DNA of 64,000 nt from Pseudomonas putida (lineage in GTDB: Bacteria; Pseudomonadota; Gammaproteobacteria; Pseudomonadales; Pseudomonadaceae). Of this stretch, positions 45,970-55,813 are shown one piece after another. Under the pieces are notes generated by a model, which was not told the DNA's origin, did not search any database, and saw only the letters and a program-made list of their open reading frames with translations. The position numbers and the translations under genes are program-made. The stretch is taken from assembly GCF_028682455.1 (NCBI RefSeq), contig NZ_JANHLD010000003.1, forward strand, positions 372,001 to 436,000. Reading direction: 5' to 3'. Every line of letters starts with the position of its first letter. Position 1 is the first letter of the stretch.

Positions 45970-47043
45970 TCAGTCGCCGATATAGTCCAACGGCACGCGC
46001 TTGAGGTTGCAGAAGATCTGATAAGGGATCATGCCGGCCTGCATGGCCACGTCGCTGGCCAGTACATTCTTGCCCCACAACTCCACAGGGCTGCCGACGC
46101 CCGCTTCCGGTACATCGGTCAGGTCAATGCAGAGCATGTCCATCGATACCCGGCCAATCAGCTGGCTGCGCTTGCCGGCTACCAGCACCGGTGTACCAGT
46201 CGGCGCCTGGCGCGGATAACCGTCGGCATAGCCCATCGCTACCACCCCGACCCGGGTCGGGCGCGGGCTGATGAATTTGGCGCCATAGCCCACCGGCTCA
46301 CCGGCCGGCAGCTCGCGCACGCTGATGACTCGCGATTGCAGGGTCATCACCGGCTGCAAACGCGCCGCTTCAGCCTGCGGGACTTCGAACGGGGTTGCGC
46401 CGTAGAGCATGATGCCCGGTCGTACCCAGTCACTTGGAATGGCCGGCCAGCCGAGTACGGCCGGCGAGTTGCGCAGGCTGACTTCGGCACTGAGGCCCTG
46501 GCGAGCGGCCTGGAACACCGCGACCTGGTCGTTGCTGGCACTGCTGTCGAGTTCATCGGCGCGGGCAAAGTGGCTCATCAGAACGATGCGAGTCACTTTG
46601 CCGCTAGCCAGCAGGCGCTGGTAGGCGGACTGGTAATCCTTCGGGTGCAGGCCCACCCGGTGCATGCCGGTGTCCATCTTCAGCCACACGGTGATGGGCT
46701 TGTTGATCCGCGCTTGTTCGATAGCCTCCAGCTGCCACAGCGAATGCACCACGCACCACAAGTCATGCTGGGCGATCAGCTCCAGTTCGCCGGCCTCGAA
46801 AAAGCCCTCGAGCAGCAGTACCGGCGCCTTGATCCCGGCAGCCCGCAGCTCCAGCGCTTCCTCGATGCAGGCCACGGCGAAACCATCGGCCTGTTGCTCG
46901 AGCGCCAGGGCGCAGCGCACGGCACCGTGGCCATAGGCATCGGCCTTGATCACGGCCAGGGCTTTGGCGCCGGATAGTTCGCGGGCCAGTTGATAGTTGT
47001 GACGCAGGGCTTGGAGGTCGATCAGGGCACGGGCAGGACGCAT
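45970..47043 (-). CDS. dadX: catabolic alanine racemase DadX
   Basis: DadX converts L-alanine to D-alanine for DadA. It has 357 residues. PLP lysine K33 ([10 protein letters not shown]) and the opposing catalytic Y253 (VGYGAKF) are visible, with MDTGMHRVG and VSMDMLCID. The start is ATG at 47041-47043. It lies downstream of dadA-ridA, separated by a terminator-like hairpin at 47083-47125, so partial read-through or a separate promoter is likely. Confidence 0.95.
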   Translation of the reverse strand: MRPARALIDLQALRHNYQLARELSGAKALAVIKADAYGHGAVRCALALEQQADGFAVACIEEALELRAAGIKAPVLLLEGFFEAGELELIAQHDLWCVVHSLWQLEAIEQARINKPITVWLKMDTGMHRVGLHPKDYQSAYQRLLASGKVTRIVLMSHFARADELDSSASNDQVAVFQAARQGLSAEVSLRNSPAVLGWPAIPSDWVRPGIMLYGATPFEVPQAEAARLQPVMTLQSRVISVRELPAGEPVGYGAKFISPRPTRVGVVAMGYADGYPRQAPTGTPVLVAGKRSQLIGRVSMDMLCIDLTDVPEAGVGSPVELWGKNVLASDVAMQAGMIPYQIFCNLKRVPLDYIGD

Positions 47044-47082
47044 GACGGCAGCCTTCTGGGCAGTCTGGTTGGAAGTAAAAAA

Positions 47083-47125
47083 CCCGGTGCCCAACTGCAG
47101 CTTGTGGGCCGCCAGCGGCACCGGG
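47083..47125 (-). terminator. attenuating terminator between ridA and dadX
   Basis: CCCGGTGCC/GGCACCGGG with a 25-base loop, then a run of six T on the minus strand, immediately after ridA and before dadX. Confidence 0.7.
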
Positions 47126-47139
47126 TGAGGGATTGCGGG

Positions 47140-47493
47140 TTAAGGCAGCGCGGCGACTACCGACAGTTCAACGAGGATTTCCGGTTCGCACAGCTTGGCC
47201 TCGACCGTGGCGCGAGCGGGCGCGACGCCTTTTGGCAGCCACGTGTCCCACACCGCGTTCATACCCTGGAAATCGGCGTCGATGTCCTTGAGGTAGATGG
47301 TCACCGAGAGCAGACGGCTTTTATCGGTGCCCGCCAGGTCCAGCAGGCGCTCGATGTTGGCCAGGGTTTCACGGGTCTGCTGTTCGATGCCGGCGTTCAT
47401 GTCGTCACCCACCTGGCCCGCCAGGTAGACGGTGCCATTGTGGGTAACGATCTGGCTCATGCGCTCATTGGTGAGCTGGCGCTGGACTGACAT
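47140..47493 (-). CDS. RidA family enamine/imine deaminase
   Basis: This 117-residue YjgF/YER057c/UK114-family protein probably forms a trimer that hydrolyses reactive 2-imino acids. Signatures are [10 protein letters not shown], the helix [16 protein letters not shown], and the final [22 protein letters not shown] carrying the conserved Arg and Glu. The start is ATG at 47491-47493, inside the dadA 3' end (29-base overlap). DadA makes iminopyruvate, a natural RidA substrate, which explains the coupling. Confidence 0.92.
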   Translation of the reverse strand: MSVQRQLTNERMSQIVTHNGTVYLAGQVGDDMNAGIEQQTRETLANIERLLDLAGTDKSRLLSVTIYLKDIDADFQGMNAVWDTWLPKGVAPARATVEAKLCEPEILVELSVVAALP

Positions 47494-48766
47494 GCTTTGC
47501 AGACTCCTGGTGTTTTCCATAACGCGAAATATCGAGGCCTTCGGCGCTGATTTGCGGCTTTTTGCGCGCCATCAGGTCAGCCAGCAGGCGGCCGGAACCG
47601 CAGGCCATGGTCCAGCCCAGTGTACCGTGGCCGGTATTGAGGAACAGGTTGCGAAACGGCGTGGCACCCACGATCGGCGTACCGTCCGGGGTGGTCGGAC
47701 GCAAGCCGGTCCAGAAGCTAGCCTGGCTCAGGTCGCCGCCGCGAGGATAAAGGTCGTTGACGATCATCTCCAGGGTTTCACGTCGACGCGGATTCAGCGA
47801 CAGGTCAAAACCGGCGATCTCGGCCATGCCGCCCACCCGGATGCGATTGTCGAAACGGGTGATCGCAACCTTGTAGGTTTCATCGAGAATGGTCGAAGTC
47901 GGTGCCATGGCCGGATCGGTGATCGGCACGGTCAGCGAGTAGCCCTTGAGCGGGTAGACCGGTGCGCGGATGCCCAGGGGCTTGAGCATCTGCGGCGAGT
48001 AGCTGCCCAGCGCCAGCACGTAGCGGTCGGCGGTTTCCAGCTTGCCGTCGATCCATACTCCGTTGATGCGATCGCCGGCGAAGTCCAGGCGCTGGATGTC
48101 CTGGCCGAAGCGGAATTCGACGCCCAGCTTGATCGCCATTTCCGCCAGGCGGGTGGTGAACAGCTGGCAGTCGCCGGTCTGGTCGTTGGGCAAACGCAGG
48201 GCGCCGGCCAGAATGTCGGTGACGTTGGCCAGGGCGGGTTCGACGCGGGCAATGCCTTCGCGGTCGAGCAACTCGTAAGGCACGCCGGACTGCTCGAGGA
48301 CGGCGATGTCCTTAGCCGCGTTGTCCAGTTGCGCCTGGGTACGGAACAGCTGGGTGGTACCCAGGGTGCGGCCTTCGTAGGCGATGCCGGTTTCGGCACG
48401 CAGCTCGTCGAGGCAGTCGCGGCTGTACTCGGACAGACGGACCATGCGCTCCTTGTTCACGGCATAGCGGCTGGCGGTGCAGTTGCGCAGCATTTGCGCC
48501 ATCCACAGGTATTGATCAACATCGGCGGTAGCCTTGATGGCCAGGGGCGCATGACGCTCAAGCAGCCACTTGATGGCCTTGAGCGGCACGCCTGGTGCAG
48601 CCCAGGGCGAGGCGTAGCCTGGCGAGACCTGGCCTGCGTTGGCAAAGCTGGTTTCCATGGCGACTGCCGGTTGACGGTCGACCACGACCACCTCGTACCC
48701 CTGCCGTGCCAAATAGTAGGCACTGGCGGTTCCGATCACACCGCTACCAAGTACCAGAACTCGCAT
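47465..48766 (-). CDS. dadA: D-amino acid dehydrogenase small subunit DadA
   Basis: DadA is a membrane-associated flavoprotein that oxidises D-alanine and other D-amino acids to 2-oxo acids, passing electrons to the respiratory chain. It has 433 residues. The FAD motif [18 protein letters not shown] opens the protein and the C-terminal [14 protein letters not shown] contacts FAD. It is the first gene of dadA-ridA-dadX and divergent from lrp, which activates it in Pseudomonas. Confidence 0.96.
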   Translation of the reverse strand: MRVLVLGSGVIGTASAYYLARQGYEVVVVDRQPAVAMETSFANAGQVSPGYASPWAAPGVPLKAIKWLLERHAPLAIKATADVDQYLWMAQMLRNCTASRYAVNKERMVRLSEYSRDCLDELRAETGIAYEGRTLGTTQLFRTQAQLDNAAKDIAVLEQSGVPYELLDREGIARVEPALANVTDILAGALRLPNDQTGDCQLFTTRLAEMAIKLGVEFRFGQDIQRLDFAGDRINGVWIDGKLETADRYVLALGSYSPQMLKPLGIRAPVYPLKGYSLTVPITDPAMAPTSTILDETYKVAITRFDNRIRVGGMAEIAGFDLSLNPRRRETLEMIVNDLYPRGGDLSQASFWTGLRPTTPDGTPIVGATPFRNLFLNTGHGTLGWTMACGSGRLLADLMARKKPQISAEGLDISRYGKHQESAKHVSPAPAHQ

Positions 48767-48922
48767 GTTGATTACCCTCGACGCAGCGTACCGCTGACAT
48801 TTGTTGTTAATGGCGTAGATGGGCGCAGTATAGGAAGGTATGGCCAGTGCTTTTCACTATATAAAAGCCTATATTTGGCGAGAATTCTCGGCAAGGTTGG
48901 CTTTTACGGAGGGGCATCCACT

Positions 48923-49411
48923 ATGAGAACCCAGCACCAAAGCAAGCGTGAACTGGACAAGATCGACCGCAACATCCTGCGTATCCTGCAGGCAGATGGG
49001 CGTATTTCATTCACTGAACTGGGCGAGAAAGTCGGCCTGTCGACCACGCCCTGCACCGAGCGGGTCCGGCGCCTGGAGCGCGAAGGGATCATCATGGGCT
49101 ACAACGCCCGGCTCAATCCCCAGCACCTCAAAGGCAGCCTGCTGGTGTTCGTCGAGATCAGCCTGGACTACAAGTCGGGCGATACGTTCGAGGAGTTCCG
49201 CCGCGCCGTCCTCAAGCTTCCCCATGTGCTGGAGTGCCATCTTGTGTCGGGCGACTTCGACTACTTGGTCAAGGCGCGAATCTCGGAAATGGCTTCCTAC
49301 CGCAAGCTGCTGGGCGACATCCTGCTCAAGCTGCCCCACGTGCGCGAGTCCAAGAGCTATATCGTGATGGAAGAGGTAAAAGAGAGCCTCAACCTGCCGA
49401 TTCCGGACTGA
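48923..49411 (+). CDS. lrp: Lrp/AsnC-family regulator (DadR/Lrp)
   Basis: This 162-residue leucine-responsive protein type regulator has an HTH at about 10-65 (LDKIDRNILRILQADGRISFTELGEKVGLSTTPC) and a RAM effector domain at about 75-155. ATG at 48923 has GGAGGGG nine bases upstream; an upstream extension of nearly 500 codons in frame is antisense to dadA and is not real. Divergent from dadA across a 156-base AT-rich gap, where Lrp sites are expected. It probably activates dadAX in response to alanine. Confidence 0.95.
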   Translation: MRTQHQSKRELDKIDRNILRILQADGRISFTELGEKVGLSTTPCTERVRRLEREGIIMGYNARLNPQHLKGSLLVFVEISLDYKSGDTFEEFRRAVLKLPHVLECHLVSGDFDYLVKARISEMASYRKLLGDILLKLPHVRESKSYIVMEEVKESLNLPIPD

Positions 49412-49414
49412 GCC

Positions 49415-49768
49415 TCAGACCAGCACCTGACGGGTGCTGGCGATGTACTGGTGCACCAGTTTCTCGGCCTGGGGATCGATCATTTGTGCAGGTCCCCGAC
49501 CGTTAGGGCACGGCAGGCGCGGGGTAGTACCGAACAGCCGGCAGATCAGCGGCCGCTCTTCATACACCGTGCAGCCCTCGGGCCCCAGGTGCACACAGTT
49601 CAGTTCGTTGAGGGCGGCTTCCTGCTCGGCAGCGCTCTTGCGCGGCAGGCGAGCCATTTCCTCGGATGACGTGGTCACCGGCCCACAGCAGTCATGACAG
49701 CCCGGGACGCACTCGAACGACGGGATCTGATCGCGCAGGAAGCGGATCTTGTGGCTGTTGCAACTCAT
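49415..49768 (-). CDS. YkgJ-family cysteine cluster protein
   Basis: This 117-residue protein has a CxxxCxxCC-type cluster (FECVPGCHDCCGPV) and later cysteines in NCVHLGPEGCTVYEERPLICRLF, consistent with metal or Fe-S binding (zinc/iron-chelating YkgJ family). Function is unknown. The start is taken at ATG 49766-49768; an in-frame ATG at 49813 would add 15 residues (GQNSDIPSSSPQVA) and neither has a strong ribosome site. It converges with lrp, 3 bases apart. Confidence 0.88.
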   Translation of the reverse strand: MSCNSHKIRFLRDQIPSFECVPGCHDCCGPVTTSSEEMARLPRKSAAEQEAALNELNCVHLGPEGCTVYEERPLICRLFGTTPRLPCPNGRGPAQMIDPQAEKLVHQYIASTRQVLV

Positions 49769-49883
49769 GGCGACCTGCGGCGAAGAAGAAGGAATGTCGC
49801 TATTTTGCCCCATGGTTGCCCGGTGCCGAAAGCGCAGCTTATCCTGCGTCAATTTTTCTAAACATATCAATCAGGACTCATCC

Positions 49884-51188
49884 ATGAGCGCCTCTGTTCA
49901 ACAACCCGCCTCCCACACTGCTTCCTATTACACCGCCAGCAGCCTGCCGCAGCCGGAATATCCGCCGCTGGCCGGCGAGTCGAGCTGTGATGTGTGCGTG
50001 GTGGGCGGTGGCTTTTCCGGGTTGAACACGGCGATCGAGCTGGCTGAGCGCGGCCTGAGCGTAATTGTGCTGGAAGCTCGCAAGATCGGCTGGGGTGCCA
50101 GCGGGCGCAACGGTGGGCAGCTCATTCGTGGCGTGGGCCATGGGCTGGAGCAATTCGCACCGATACTGGGCAACGACGGCGTTCGCCAACTGAAGCTGAT
50201 GGGGCTGGAGGCCGTAGACATTGTCCGCGAACGCATCGAGCGTCATGCCATCGCCTGCGACCTGACCTGGGGCTACTGCGACCTGGCCAACAAACCGCGC
50301 GACCTGGAAGGATTTGCCGAGGATGCCGAAGAATTGCGCAGCCTGGGCTACCGCCATGACCTGCGCCTGGTGCAGCCTGAGCAGATGCATACGGTGGTGG
50401 GCTCCGACCAGTATGTCGGCGGCCTGATCGACATGGGCTCCGGGCACCTGCATCCGCTGAACCTGGCCCTGGGTGAAGCGGCCGTCGCCAGCCAGTTGGG
50501 CGTCAAGCTGTTCGAGCAATCGGCGGTGACCCGCATCGACTACGGCCCGCAGGTACGTGTTCACACCGCCAGCGGTTCAGTGCGGGCCAACACCCTGGTG
50601 CTGGGCTGCAATGCCTACCTCAATGACCTCAACCCCACACTTGGCGGCAAGGTGCTGCCTGCCGGCAGCTATATCATTGCTACCGAGCCCCTCAGCGAAG
50701 CCAGGGCGCGGACACTACTGCCGCAGAACATGGCCGTGTGCGACCAGCGAGTGGCCCTCGACTATTACCGCCTGTCGGCTGACCGGCGCCTGTTGTTCGG
50801 GGGCGCCTGCCACTACTCCGGCCGCGACCCGCAGGACATCGCCGCCTACATGCGGCCGAAGATGCTCAAGGTGTTCCCGCAACTGGCCGACGTGCGCATC
50901 GACTACCAGTGGGGCGGCATGATCGGCATCGGTGCCAATCGCCTGCCGCAGATTGGCCGCCTGCCCGACCAGCCGAATGTGTATTTCGCCCAGGCCTACT
51001 CCGGTCACGGGCTCAACGCCACTCACCTGGCCGGCAAGCTGCTCGGCGAGGCCATCAGCGGCCAGCAGAGCGGGCGCTTCGACCTGTTCGCCCAGGTGCC
51101 GCACATCACTTTCCCGGGCGGCAAGCACCTGCGCTCGCCGCTGCTGGCCCTGGGTATGCTCTGGCACCGCCTCAAAGAGCTGGTCTAA
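49884..51188 (+). CDS. FAD-dependent gamma-glutamylpolyamine oxidase (PauB/PuuB-like)
   Basis: PauB enzymes oxidise gamma-glutamylputrescine or -cadaverine to the aldehyde. This 434-residue protein starts with TASYYTASSLPQPEYPPLAG, the characteristic PuuB N-terminus, followed by the FAD motif CVVGGGFSGLNTAIELAERG. Further blocks are GWGASGRNGGQLIRG and the C-terminal AYSGHGLNATHLAGKLLGEA. Position beside lrp matches pauB4 in P. aeruginosa. The start ATG is at 49884. It overlaps the DUF1127 gene by 4 bases, convergently. Confidence 0.88.
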   Translation: MSASVQQPASHTASYYTASSLPQPEYPPLAGESSCDVCVVGGGFSGLNTAIELAERGLSVIVLEARKIGWGASGRNGGQLIRGVGHGLEQFAPILGNDGVRQLKLMGLEAVDIVRERIERHAIACDLTWGYCDLANKPRDLEGFAEDAEELRSLGYRHDLRLVQPEQMHTVVGSDQYVGGLIDMGSGHLHPLNLALGEAAVASQLGVKLFEQSAVTRIDYGPQVRVHTASGSVRANTLVLGCNAYLNDLNPTLGGKVLPAGSYIIATEPLSEARARTLLPQNMAVCDQRVALDYYRLSADRRLLFGGACHYSGRDPQDIAAYMRPKMLKVFPQLADVRIDYQWGGMIGIGANRLPQIGRLPDQPNVYFAQAYSGHGLNATHLAGKLLGEAISGQQSGRFDLFAQVPHITFPGGKHLRSPLLALGMLWHRLKELV

Positions 51189-51415
51189 CCGCGCCAGAAG
51201 GGTTTTAGCCCCTCTGCGCGGGCCTGCGCCGCACTCAGGCCAATATCGCGCAACTGGTCGGGTGTCAGTTGCAGCAGCGCACGACGACTGTGCCAACGGT
51301 GCGCCATCAGCCCCCAGCGGCCGAGTCCGGCTGGCACACTGACCAGTTGCACCGGTTGTTCAGGGCTCAGTTCTTCGGCGTGCAAACTCAGGCGCACATC
51401 GCTCATACCGCTCAT
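51185..51415 (-). CDS. DUF1127 small protein
   Basis: This 76-residue protein has the DUF1127 C-terminal motif WHSRRALLQLTPDQLRDIGL followed by SAAQARAEGLKPFWRG. Arginine-rich DUF1127 proteins in other bacteria affect RNA turnover, phosphate or stress responses, but this one is uncharacterised. GGAGG lies nine bases before the ATG at 51413-51415. It is convergent with the PauB-like gene and divergent from the MocR gene. Confidence 0.9.
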   Translation of the reverse strand: MSGMSDVRLSLHAEELSPEQPVQLVSVPAGLGRWGLMAHRWHSRRALLQLTPDQLRDIGLSAAQARAEGLKPFWRG

Positions 51416-51505
51416 TGCTTGATTCCTCCGGGGTGGGATAACCGTAGGAAAAGCATGCGCGCTCGCTCAAAAGCATTACAGATTCAACGTACCGCTATTA
51501 TTCCC

Positions 51506-51558
51506 ATACAGAATTGGCAAGTTTCCCACTGAATGCTGTATTTTTTCCGCATCTGTAT
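51506..51558. promoter_or_regulatory. repeated CTGTAT half-sites upstream of MocR gene
   Basis: ATACAG at 51506, CTGTAT at 51536 and CTGTAT at 51553 form one inverted and one direct pair in the 100 bases before the MocR-type gene. MocR regulators usually bind such mixed repeats and autoregulate. Function is inferred. Confidence 0.45.
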
Positions 51559-51593
51559 CGGTCACCCGCCAAAGCCTGCTTCGGGAGTATGCA

Positions 51594-53024
51594 ATGACCC
51601 TCTACGTCAACCTTGCCGAGCTGCTCAGTGCCCGCATCGAGCAAGGCCTGTACCGCCCCGGTGACCGCTTGCCCTCGGTACGCGCCCTGAGCGTGGAACA
51701 CGGGGTCAGCCTGAGCACGGTGCAACAGGCCTATCGCCTGCTGGAAGACAACGGCCTGGCGGCACCACGGCCGAAATCGGGTTATTTCGTGCCCACCGAC
51801 CGCAGCCTGCCGGCCCTGCCCGACGTCAGCCGCCCGGCACAGCGACCGGTGGAAATTTCCCAGTGGGAGCAGGTCATCGAACTGGTACGCAGCGTGCCGA
51901 GCAAGGATGTGGTGCAACTGGGGCGCGGCATGCCGGATATCGACAGCCCGACGCTCAAGCCCTTGCTGCGCAGCCTCGCCCAGCTCAGTCGGCGCCAGGA
52001 CATGCCCGGCTTGTACTACGACACCATCTCTGGCACCCAGGCCCTGCGCCAGCAGATCGCCCGGCTGATGCTCGATTCCGGCTGTACGGTCAGCCCCGAC
52101 GACCTGGTTGTGACCACCGGCTGCCACGAAGCCCTGTCGGCCAGTATCCGCGCGGTGTGCCAGCCCGGCGATATTGTTGCCGTGGACTCGCCCAGCTTCC
52201 ACGGCGCCATGCAGACCCTCAAGGGCCTGGGCATGAAGGCCCTGGAGATTCCCACCGACCCGATCACCGGCATTAGCCTCGAAGCCCTGGAACTGGCCCT
52301 GGAACAGTGGCCTATCAAACTCATCCAGATTACCCCCAGCTGCAACAACCCGATGGGCTACATCATGCCCGAGGCCCGCAAGAAAGCCTTGCTGACCCTG
52401 GCCCAGCGCTTCGATGTGGCGATCCTGGAAGACGATGTGTATGGCGACCTGGCCTACACCTACCCTCGCCCGCGCACGATCAAGTCGTTCGACGAAGACG
52501 GCCGGGTGCTGCTGTGCAGTTCGTTCTCCAAGACCCTGGCCCCGGGCCTGCGCATCGGCTGGGTCGCGCCCGGACGTTATCTGGAACGGGTGCTGCACAT
52601 GAAGTACATCAGCACCGGCTGCACGGCGACCCAGCCGCAACTGGCGATCGCCGACTTCATCGAAGGCGGGCACTACCAGCCCCACCTGCGGCGCATGCGC
52701 AGCCAGTACCAACGCGGTCGCGACCAGATGAGCGACTGGGTCACTCGCTACTTTCCGCCCGGCACCCGCGCCAGCCGGCCGCAAGGTGGCTTCATGCTGT
52801 GGGTGGAGTTGCCGGAAAGTTTCGATACGCTGCGCCTTAACCGGGCTTTACTTGGGCAAGGTGTACAGATCGCCGTGGGCAGCATTTTTTCTGCCTCGGG
52901 CAAGTACCGTAACTGCCTGCGGATGAACTTCGCCGCACGCCCAACCAGCGAGATCGAAGCAGCCGTGCGCAAGGTTGGCGAGACCGCCATTCGTCTACTG
53001 GTTGAAGACGGCAACGGCGGGTAA
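51594..53024 (+). CDS. MocR-type GntR regulator with aminotransferase domain
   Basis: The 476-residue protein fuses a GntR winged helix (1-70: LYRPGDRLPSVRALSVEHGVSLSTVQQAYRLLE) with a fold-type I PLP aminotransferase-like domain (about 105-470). That domain has VTTGCHEALSASIRAV, PSCNNPMGY, EDDVYGDLAY and the PLP lysine in SSFSKTLAPGLRIGW. Such proteins are transcription regulators sensing PLP or amino compounds, rarely enzymes. The target is unknown; the downstream phospholipase-D gene (59 bases later) and the divergent DUF1127 are candidates. Confidence 0.92.
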   Translation: MTLYVNLAELLSARIEQGLYRPGDRLPSVRALSVEHGVSLSTVQQAYRLLEDNGLAAPRPKSGYFVPTDRSLPALPDVSRPAQRPVEISQWEQVIELVRSVPSKDVVQLGRGMPDIDSPTLKPLLRSLAQLSRRQDMPGLYYDTISGTQALRQQIARLMLDSGCTVSPDDLVVTTGCHEALSASIRAVCQPGDIVAVDSPSFHGAMQTLKGLGMKALEIPTDPITGISLEALELALEQWPIKLIQITPSCNNPMGYIMPEARKKALLTLAQRFDVAILEDDVYGDLAYTYPRPRTIKSFDEDGRVLLCSSFSKTLAPGLRIGWVAPGRYLERVLHMKYISTGCTATQPQLAIADFIEGGHYQPHLRRMRSQYQRGRDQMSDWVTRYFPPGTRASRPQGGFMLWVELPESFDTLRLNRALLGQGVQIAVGSIFSASGKYRNCLRMNFAARPTSEIEAAVRKVGETAIRLLVEDGNGG

Positions 53025-53083
53025 CTTTCCGCCGCCGCTCGCGGTCCAACCCCATAAGCCTTTGTCGTTAAGGACTCATCGCC

Positions 53084-54640
53084 TTGAGAAACCCGCGCGC
53101 GCTGCCCTTGATGCTGTCGCTGATGTTCGGCCTGGGTGGCTGTGCCGCTGTCAGTCAGCCGCGGGAAGTGACGCAGGCGCTGCCCGCCGGCGACTCGGCG
53201 TTCGGACGCTCGGTGCAGCGCCAGGCTTCGGCCTACGAAGGGCGCTCGGGCTTTCGCCTGCTGCCCAACAGCAATGAGGCCTTCCGGGCCCGCGCCGAGC
53301 TGATCCGCAATGCCCAATCGAGCATTGACCTTCAGTACTACATCGTCCATGACGGCCTGAGCACCCGCGCCCTGGTGCATGAGCTGCTGCAGGCGGCCGA
53401 TCGCGGCGTGCGTGTACGCATCCTGCTCGACGACACCACCAGCGATGGCCTCGATGTGCAGATGGCCACCCTCGCCGCCCACCCCAACATCCACATCCGC
53501 GTGTTCAACCCGTTGCGCCTTGGACGCAGCACCGGCGCGACCCGGGCCGTGGGCCGCCTGTTCAATCTCAACCTGCAGCACCGGCGCATGCACAACAAGC
53601 TGTGGCTGGTGGACAACAGCATGGCCATTGTCGGTGGCCGCAACCTGGGCGATGAGTACTTCGATGCCGAGCCCAACCTGAACTTCACCGACATCGACCT
53701 GCTCGGCGTCGGACCTGTGGCCGAGCAACTGGGCCACAGCTTCGACCAGTACTGGAACAGCGCACTGAGCAAACCGATCGGCGACTTTCTCCTGAGCCAA
53801 CCCGATGCCAGCGACCTGCGTGACAGCCGCCAGCGCCTGGAAGCCTACCTTGCCGATGCCAGGATCGAGCGCAAGGCCCTCTACGACCGCTTGATGGCCT
53901 ACCAGACCAACCCGCGCCTGGACGTCTGGCGCAACGAGTTGATCTGGGCCCATAACCAGGCACTCTGGGATGCGCCGAGCAAGGTACTGGCCAGTGACGA
54001 GCCCGACCCGCAGCTGCTGATGACGCAGCAGCTGGCCCCCGAAATGAACGACGTGCAGCATGAGCTGATCTTGATCTCGGCCTACTTCGTTCCCGGCGAG
54101 CCCGGCCTGCTGTACCTGACCAGCCGCGCCGATGCCGGTGTGTCGGTCAAGCTGTTGACCAACTCCCTGGAAGCCACTGATGTGCCGGCGGTTCATGGCG
54201 GCTACGCGCCCTACCGCCGGGCATTGCTGGAGCACGGCGTGCATTTGTACGAGCTGCGCCGCCAACCGGGCGACCCCAGCGCCAACCGGGGTTTGCGCCT
54301 GTATGGCAGCTCCGACTCGAGCTTGCACAGCAAGGCGATCATCTTTGATCGGCGCAAGACCTTCATCGGCTCGTTCAACTTCGACCCACGCTCCGTGCTG
54401 TGGAACACCGAGGTGGGCATTCTGGTCGACAGCCAGGAACTGGCCGAGTACGCCCGCGAGCTGGCGGTGCAAGGTATGGCCCCGGCATTGAGCTACCAGC
54501 CGCAACTGGTGAACGATCAGATCGTGTGGGTCACCGAAGACAACCACCACCTGCACACTCTCACCACCGAGCCCGGTGGGCTGTGGCGGCGCTTCAATGC
54601 CTGGATCAGCAAGGCGGTGGGCCTTGAGCGCATGCTCTAG
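53084..54640 (+). CDS. phospholipase D family lipoprotein (cardiolipin-synthase-like)
   Basis: The 518 residues start with a lipoprotein signal (LSLMFGLGGCAAV, lipobox GLGGC). Two PLD motifs follow: HNKLWLVDNSMAIVGGRN near residue 170 and HSKAIIFDRRKTFIGSFN near residue 410, each H-x-K-x4-D. Layout resembles ClsC/YmdC-type enzymes, which swap phosphatidyl groups, but the lipid anchor suggests a periplasmic or outer-membrane place. The start is TTG at 53084 (TAAGGAC upstream); an in-frame ATG at 53111 is possible. It overlaps the MFS stop by 4 bases. Confidence 0.88.
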   Translation: MRNPRALPLMLSLMFGLGGCAAVSQPREVTQALPAGDSAFGRSVQRQASAYEGRSGFRLLPNSNEAFRARAELIRNAQSSIDLQYYIVHDGLSTRALVHELLQAADRGVRVRILLDDTTSDGLDVQMATLAAHPNIHIRVFNPLRLGRSTGATRAVGRLFNLNLQHRRMHNKLWLVDNSMAIVGGRNLGDEYFDAEPNLNFTDIDLLGVGPVAEQLGHSFDQYWNSALSKPIGDFLLSQPDASDLRDSRQRLEAYLADARIERKALYDRLMAYQTNPRLDVWRNELIWAHNQALWDAPSKVLASDEPDPQLLMTQQLAPEMNDVQHELILISAYFVPGEPGLLYLTSRADAGVSVKLLTNSLEATDVPAVHGGYAPYRRALLEHGVHLYELRRQPGDPSANRGLRLYGSSDSSLHSKAIIFDRRKTFIGSFNFDPRSVLWNTEVGILVDSQELAEYARELAVQGMAPALSYQPQLVNDQIVWVTEDNHHLHTLTTEPGGLWRRFNAWISKAVGLERML

Positions 54641-55776
54641 ACCGGCGCCGGCTCGAACGCGTTCGGTCGCCGCGCCAGCAACACCAGGCCGGCAGCGCCC
54701 ACCGCCATCAGCAATGGCAAGGCATGCCCGCTGATCCACTGGCTGCCCGCACCGGCGGCCAGTGGTCCAATCAGGCAACCAATGCCCCACAATTGCGCCA
54801 CATGCGCATTGGCGCGCACCAGCGCATCATCTCGGTAGCGCTCACCGATCAGCACCAGCGACAAGGTAAACAGGCCGCCAGCACTGGCGCCGAACAATAC
54901 CCACAGCGGCCATATCATCCAGGTATGCATGAACAGCGGAATGGCCAGGCTCGATAGCAACAGGGTCAATGCGCAGCCGCTGAACAAGGTGCGCCGCGAC
55001 ATACGATCGGCCAAGGCCCCGATGGGCAACTGCAGCAACGCGTCGCCCACCACCACCGTGCTGACCATGAACAAGGCAAGCTCCGTGCTGAAGCCTTGTT
55101 GCAGGCAATAGACTGGCAGCAGGGTCAGGATCATCGCCTCGAACGCGGCAAACAGGGCAATGGCCCAGGCAATCACCGGCATGCGCCGGCAAAAGCCAAG
55201 CAGGTCGTTGAAGGTAACGCTGCAGGATTCCGAAACAGGCGCCCCGCTGCGCCCCAGCAGCGCCAGCGGTGCCACCACCAACAGACCGGCCCCCACCCAG
55301 AAGCCGAGATCATCCTCCGACCCCACCACCCCAAGCAGCAGCGGGCCGGCCAACTGGCTCAAGGCATAAGTGCTGCCGTACAGCGCCACCAGCCGCCCGC
55401 GCCATTGCTCGACCACCAATTGATTGATCCAGCTTTCCCCCAGGATGAAGACAATGGTCAGGATCACGCCGATCAGCAGCCGCAATACCAGCCACACCGG
55501 GTAGCTGGGCAACAGCGCCAGCAAACCGATGGACAACGCACCAGCCCAGAGGCACAGGCGCATCAGCCCGGGAGTGCCGAAGCGGGCAGCCAGACGGCTG
55601 GACACCTTGGCGCCGACCAGCACGCCGATTGCAGGCATTGCCGCCATCACGCCAATGGCGAAACTGCCGTAACCCCAGCCTTCCAGGCGCAGGGACACCA
55701 GCGGCATGCTGACCCCCAACGCAAGACCGACACTGAGCACCGCCGAGAGCACGGCGAAATAGGTACCCCAACGCAT
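54637..55776 (-). CDS. MFS transporter (YcaD-like)
   Basis: This 379-residue major facilitator has 12 predicted helices. Recognisable parts are LPSYPVWLVLRLLIGVILTIVF after helix 3, ESWINQLVVEQWRGRLVALYG in the loop, and the repeated-motif segment PIGALADRMSRRTLF between helices 8 and 9. Similar to YcaD/YfkF-type sugar/multidrug porters; the substrate is unknown. It converges with the PLD gene and lies downstream of the ALDH terminator. Confidence 0.88.
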   Translation of the reverse strand: MRWGTYFAVLSAVLSVGLALGVSMPLVSLRLEGWGYGSFAIGVMAAMPAIGVLVGAKVSSRLAARFGTPGLMRLCLWAGALSIGLLALLPSYPVWLVLRLLIGVILTIVFILGESWINQLVVEQWRGRLVALYGSTYALSQLAGPLLLGVVGSEDDLGFWVGAGLLVVAPLALLGRSGAPVSESCSVTFNDLLGFCRRMPVIAWAIALFAAFEAMILTLLPVYCLQQGFSTELALFMVSTVVVGDALLQLPIGALADRMSRRTLFSGCALTLLLSSLAIPLFMHTWMIWPLWVLFGASAGGLFTLSLVLIGERYRDDALVRANAHVAQLWGIGCLIGPLAAGAGSQWISGHALPLLMAVGAAGLVLLARRPNAFEPAPV

Positions 55777-55813
55777 TGCAGCCTCCCAGGCTGTTGTGAC
55801 TGAGCAGAAACAA

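Noticed and set aside
47432-48922. Nearly 500-codon open extension upstream of lrp on the plus strand
   Set aside because: It is antisense to dadA and ridA. The true lrp start at 48923 has a strong ribosome site and the family N-terminus.
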